This document shows, one piece after another, positions 15,223 to 18,757 of a DNA stretch of 18,757 nucleotides. A program made the position numbers and the translations under genes. The stretch covers positions 1 to 18,757 of the forward strand of contig CALKYE010000022.1 in NCBI GenBank assembly GCA_938003765.1, written 5' to 3'. The DNA comes from an uncultured Planctomycetia bacterium (GTDB taxonomy: Bacteria; Planctomycetota; UBA1135; GCA-002686595). Under the pieces are notes generated by a model that did not search any database, was not told the DNA's origin, and was given only the letters and a program-made list of their open reading frames with translations. Each line of letters starts with the position of its first letter. Positions within the stretch are counted from its first letter, which is position 1.

Positions 15223-16263
15223 ATGCAAACGAGAGTTGGAACCGAGCTCGACGCGCCCGGCGACCCGCGCGCGCGCGTGGCCTTGGCGATCGGCGCCGTG
15301 CTCGCCGCAGTCCTGTGGATGCTGAACGAGCCGCTCGAACTCGCGGCCGCGTGGCTCGCGTTCGGCGCGTGGACCGTGTGGCGCGCCCGCGCTTCCGCAA
15401 CGCCGCGATTGCCGCTGCTCGCGCTGGTCGGAGGCGCGTCAGGCGGAGTCGTGCTGCTCGCGCCGCACTTGCCGCAGTGGGCTCTGGCCGGGTGCCTGGT
15501 GATCGGCGCCGGAGTGGCGCCGGCGCACCTGTGGCTGGAGTCACTGCGGCGCTCGCTCGCGCGCGACGAGTTCGCGCTCGTGCTGGTCGCGCAGCCGTTC
15601 GCGGCGCTGCTGCACGGCTTCGTCCATGCCTACCCCGACGCTCTCGAACCGCAGACACTCGCGGTGCTCCAGCGCGTGTTCGTCGCGAGCGCGCTGATCC
15701 ACGCCGGACTGGCGCTGGTGCGGCGCGAACCCGAGCGCGTGCTCGGCGCCGTGATCCAGTCGCAGTCCGCGCTCGTCATCGCTGGCGCGGCGGCCGGCGA
15801 GACGGGCTGGGAGGCGGCGCGCATGCTGCTGGCGAGCACGATGGGCTCGGGCCTGGTGCTCACCAGCATCGCCAGCGAGTTGCGCCGGCGCTTCGGCGCG
15901 CTCGACGCGGCCTCGCACCACGCGCTGGCCGAGGCGGCCCCCAAACTGCACCGCCTGTTCGTCGTGTGCGGCTGGACCTTCGTCGGATTGCCCGGAGGCC
16001 TCGCGTTCTTCGCCGAGGACCTGCTGTTCCACGCGCTGGTCGATCAGTCGGTCGGCGCCACGGTGGGCTTCATCGTGGCCGCGGGCTTCAACGCCATCGC
16101 GTTCTACCGGCTGTACCTCGCGTTGTTCACCGGCCCCGCCGTCCATCCGCCCCACCCGACGTCGGCGACCGCCAGTTGGAAGATCGCCGGACTGACGCTG
16201 GCGGTGCTCGCGTTGCTGGTGCTCGGCCTGCTCCCGTCGCTGCTGGTCAGCCACGGCGGATGA
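15223..16263 (+). CDS. Shortened NuoM-like membrane subunit lacking channel lysines
   Basis: This is a 346-residue hydrophobic protein with about eight or nine helices, related to the NuoM/MrpD antiporter-like subunits (NuoM is about 500 residues). PAHLWLESL near residue 105 matches the PxHxWLPDA element. The Lys that normally precedes it is absent (IGAGVAPAH). The next motif, normally LKRLIAYSS, is PERVLGAVIQSQ, so that Lys is also lost, and the following channel His is missing. The distal element is kept: VGLPGG at 254-259 followed by AEDLL with Glu265, equivalent to GLPGTSGFVGE in NuoM. It starts three bases after the NuoL-like gene, behind a GAGGAG site. It may be a structural or exit-half partner that complements the shortened NuoL-like subunit. 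The family assignment is remote but position-consistent. Confidence 0.75.
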   Translation: MQTRVGTELDAPGDPRARVALAIGAVLAAVLWMLNEPLELAAAWLAFGAWTVWRARASATPRLPLLALVGGASGGVVLLAPHLPQWALAGCLVIGAGVAPAHLWLESLRRSLARDEFALVLVAQPFAALLHGFVHAYPDALEPQTLAVLQRVFVASALIHAGLALVRREPERVLGAVIQSQSALVIAGAAAGETGWEAARMLLASTMGSGLVLTSIASELRRRFGALDAASHHALAEAAPKLHRLFVVCGWTFVGLPGGLAFFAEDLLFHALVDQSVGATVGFIVAAGFNAIAFYRLYLALFTGPAVHPPHPTSATASWKIAGLTLAVLALLVLGLLPSLLVSHGG

Positions 16264-16281
16264 CGTAGGCTGCGCGGCGCC

Positions 16282-17130
16282 ATGACAGCGAACGAGCGCG
16301 AGTACGTGTTGGGGACCGGCGCCGACGAGTTGGAGCGCCTGGGCTTGCAGCACAGGCTCTGGTCCGACGCGGCGCACGAGGCCTGGAAGCGCGCGGGGCT
16401 CGTCCCGGGCGCGCGCGCGCTCGACGTCGGCTGCGGGCCGGGCTACGCGGCGTTCGACCTGGCGCAGCTCGTCCAGTCCCGCGGGCGCGTGGTCGGCGTC
16501 GACGAGTCGGCGAACTTCATCTCCCACGTGCGCGAGCAGGCCGCGGTGCGACGCCTGCCGCAGCTCGAGGCGCGCGTCGGCGACGTGCAGCGCCTGGGCG
16601 ACGTGCTCGAGCGCGACGAGCGCTTCGAGCTGGCCTACGCGCGCTGGGTGCTGTGCTTCGTTCCCGATCCCGGCGCGGTGATCGCCGGCGCCGCCGCGGC
16701 GCTCGCGCCCGGGGGCCGCCTGGTCATCCACGACTACTTCAACTACGAGTGCATGACCGCCGCGCCGCGCCGCGAGTCGTTCACGCGCGTCGTGCGGGCC
16801 ACCGCCCGCTCGTGGCGCAAGCCCGGCGGGGATCCCGACGTGATGGCGCGCGTCCCGCGGCTGGTCGCGGCGGCGGGACTGGAGCTCGAGCACCTCGACG
16901 TGCGCCAGCGCATCGCGCGGCCGGGCGAGAGCATGTGGGCCTGGGTGGCGAGCTGGTGGCGCAACTTCACTCCCAAGCTGGTCGCCCTGGGCGAACTGTC
17001 GGCCGGCGAAGAGCGCGAGTTCCACGCCGACTTCGACAGCATGACAGCGGCGACAGATTTCGTCGTGCTGCCGACGGTGTTCGAGTTGATCGCCCGCCGA
17101 CCGAATCCGTCCCAATCCGCGCTCGCGTGA
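16282..17130 (+). CDS. Class I SAM-dependent methyltransferase
   Basis: This is a 282-residue soluble protein with a Rossmann methyltransferase core. Motif I is LDVGCGPGYA (Asp48 to Gly54), followed by the acidic ribose-binding end of strand 2 in VVGVDES. A GDVQRLGDV acidic loop, the post-motif strand FELAYARWVLCFVPDP, and a motif III-like LAPGGRLVIHDYF complete the core. The pattern is that of the UbiE/Methyltransf_11 group acting on small molecules. The C-terminal 100 residues, with a WAWVASWWRNF segment, probably form a substrate lid. The substrate is unknown. It follows the NuoM-like gene by 18 bp and could be co-transcribed, but nothing links it mechanistically to carbon uptake. No Shine-Dalgarno site precedes the ATG. 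Confidence 0.88.
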   Translation: MTANEREYVLGTGADELERLGLQHRLWSDAAHEAWKRAGLVPGARALDVGCGPGYAAFDLAQLVQSRGRVVGVDESANFISHVREQAAVRRLPQLEARVGDVQRLGDVLERDERFELAYARWVLCFVPDPGAVIAGAAAALAPGGRLVIHDYFNYECMTAAPRRESFTRVVRATARSWRKPGGDPDVMARVPRLVAAAGLELEHLDVRQRIARPGESMWAWVASWWRNFTPKLVALGELSAGEEREFHADFDSMTAATDFVVLPTVFELIARRPNPSQSALA

Positions 17131-17381
17131 GAGCCGCGCGAAAGTCGGATCAAGCTAGACCAAGCTCCCGTCGACGTTAGAGTGACGCGCGCTTCGCCCG
17201 GCGCAGCACTTTCGCGCGCGCCCCGATTGCGCCGCGTGCGCATCGCGGCGCCACGACAACCTGCCGGGCACGTGAAGCGCCTTCAAACCGGTCCGTGAAG
17301 CTCGCCGCGAAGTGCGGCTGACGAGCGGCGCGAACTGGCCTGAGCGATCCTGCGAGCCCTAGTGCTCGGAGCCCCGCCTCC
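17131..17381. other. Intergenic region between the methyltransferase gene and kamA
   Basis: This 251-bp stretch has no supported gene. It holds a widely spaced inverted repeat and a short direct repeat, CAAGCT at 17151 and 17161, exactly one helical turn apart. A GGAG at 17368-17371 lies ten bases before the kamA ATG and may be its ribosome-binding site. No clear promoter was recognised. Confidence 0.4.
17135..17218. repeat. 11-bp perfect inverted repeat with 62-bp spacer
   Basis: CGCGCGAAAGT at 17135-17145 is matched by its exact reverse complement at 17208-17218. The left arm starts four bases after the methyltransferase stop codon. The pair could form a long hairpin at the end of the operon transcript. 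A chance match is possible because six of the 11 bases are alternating CG. Confidence 0.35.

Positions 17382-18757
<1,376 letters not shown>

Noticed and set aside
13921..16263. NuoL-like and NuoM-like genes as one DabB gene broken by a frameshift
   Set aside because: The first ends with its own NuoL-type C-terminal segment. The second has its own Shine-Dalgarno site, ATG and NuoM-type N-terminal half including PAHLWL. The sequences overlap in family position rather than simply continuing.

Overview
The window is about 70% G+C. It holds 13 confident protein genes plus one plausible small secreted-protein gene; I see no RNA gene, CRISPR array, insertion sequence or integrase. Gram-negative-type LTA-synthase-like and PAP2 families, an anchored protein with carboxypeptidase-regulatory-like folds, frequent GTG/TTG starts and few Shine-Dalgarno sites suggest a high-GC, double-membraned bacterium. 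A planctomycete or a deltaproteobacterial/myxobacterial relative would fit. This placement is inference; the window has no taxonomic marker.

Layout. (1) 186-2114 (+): a membrane-anchored alkaline-phosphatase-superfamily transferase of the LTA synthase type. It converges on, and overlaps by 49 bp, (2) a four-gene minus-strand block, 7560 down to 2066. In order of transcription the block encodes an anchored protein with beta-sandwich repeats, histidine ammonia-lyase (hutH), a rhomboid protease fused to a TPR-like domain, and a PAP2 phosphatase whose motif-2 His is replaced by Gln. (3) A 400-bp divergent intergenic region, then a divergent isocitrate/isopropylmalate dehydrogenase family gene with a TTG start (7961-8992), ending in a strong GC hairpin. 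(4) A gene-poor stretch, 8993-9858, with one possible small secreted protein. (5) 9859-17130 (+): a tightly packed run encoding a SulP anion transporter with STAS domain, DabA (DUF2309), a shortened NuoL/DabB-like subunit, a shortened NuoM-like subunit and a SAM methyltransferase. (6) 17382 to the window end (+): lysine 2,3-aminomutase (kamA), whose stop codon lies beyond the window.

The most interesting part is the SulP-DabA-NuoL-like-NuoM-like cassette. DabA keeps all four residues of the beta-carbonic-anhydrase-like zinc site known from DAB inorganic-carbon pumps. The usual single full-length membrane partner (DabB) is replaced by two short complex-I-antiporter-like proteins. The first keeps the entry-half ion-path residues but lacks the distal helices. 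The second lacks the channel lysines but keeps the distal GLPG...E element. With the SulP transporter in the same operon, this looks like an energy-coupled bicarbonate/CO2 uptake complex with a split or doubled membrane module. No RuBisCO or carboxysome gene is present, so its role here would more likely be anaplerotic, or it would support carbon fixation encoded elsewhere.
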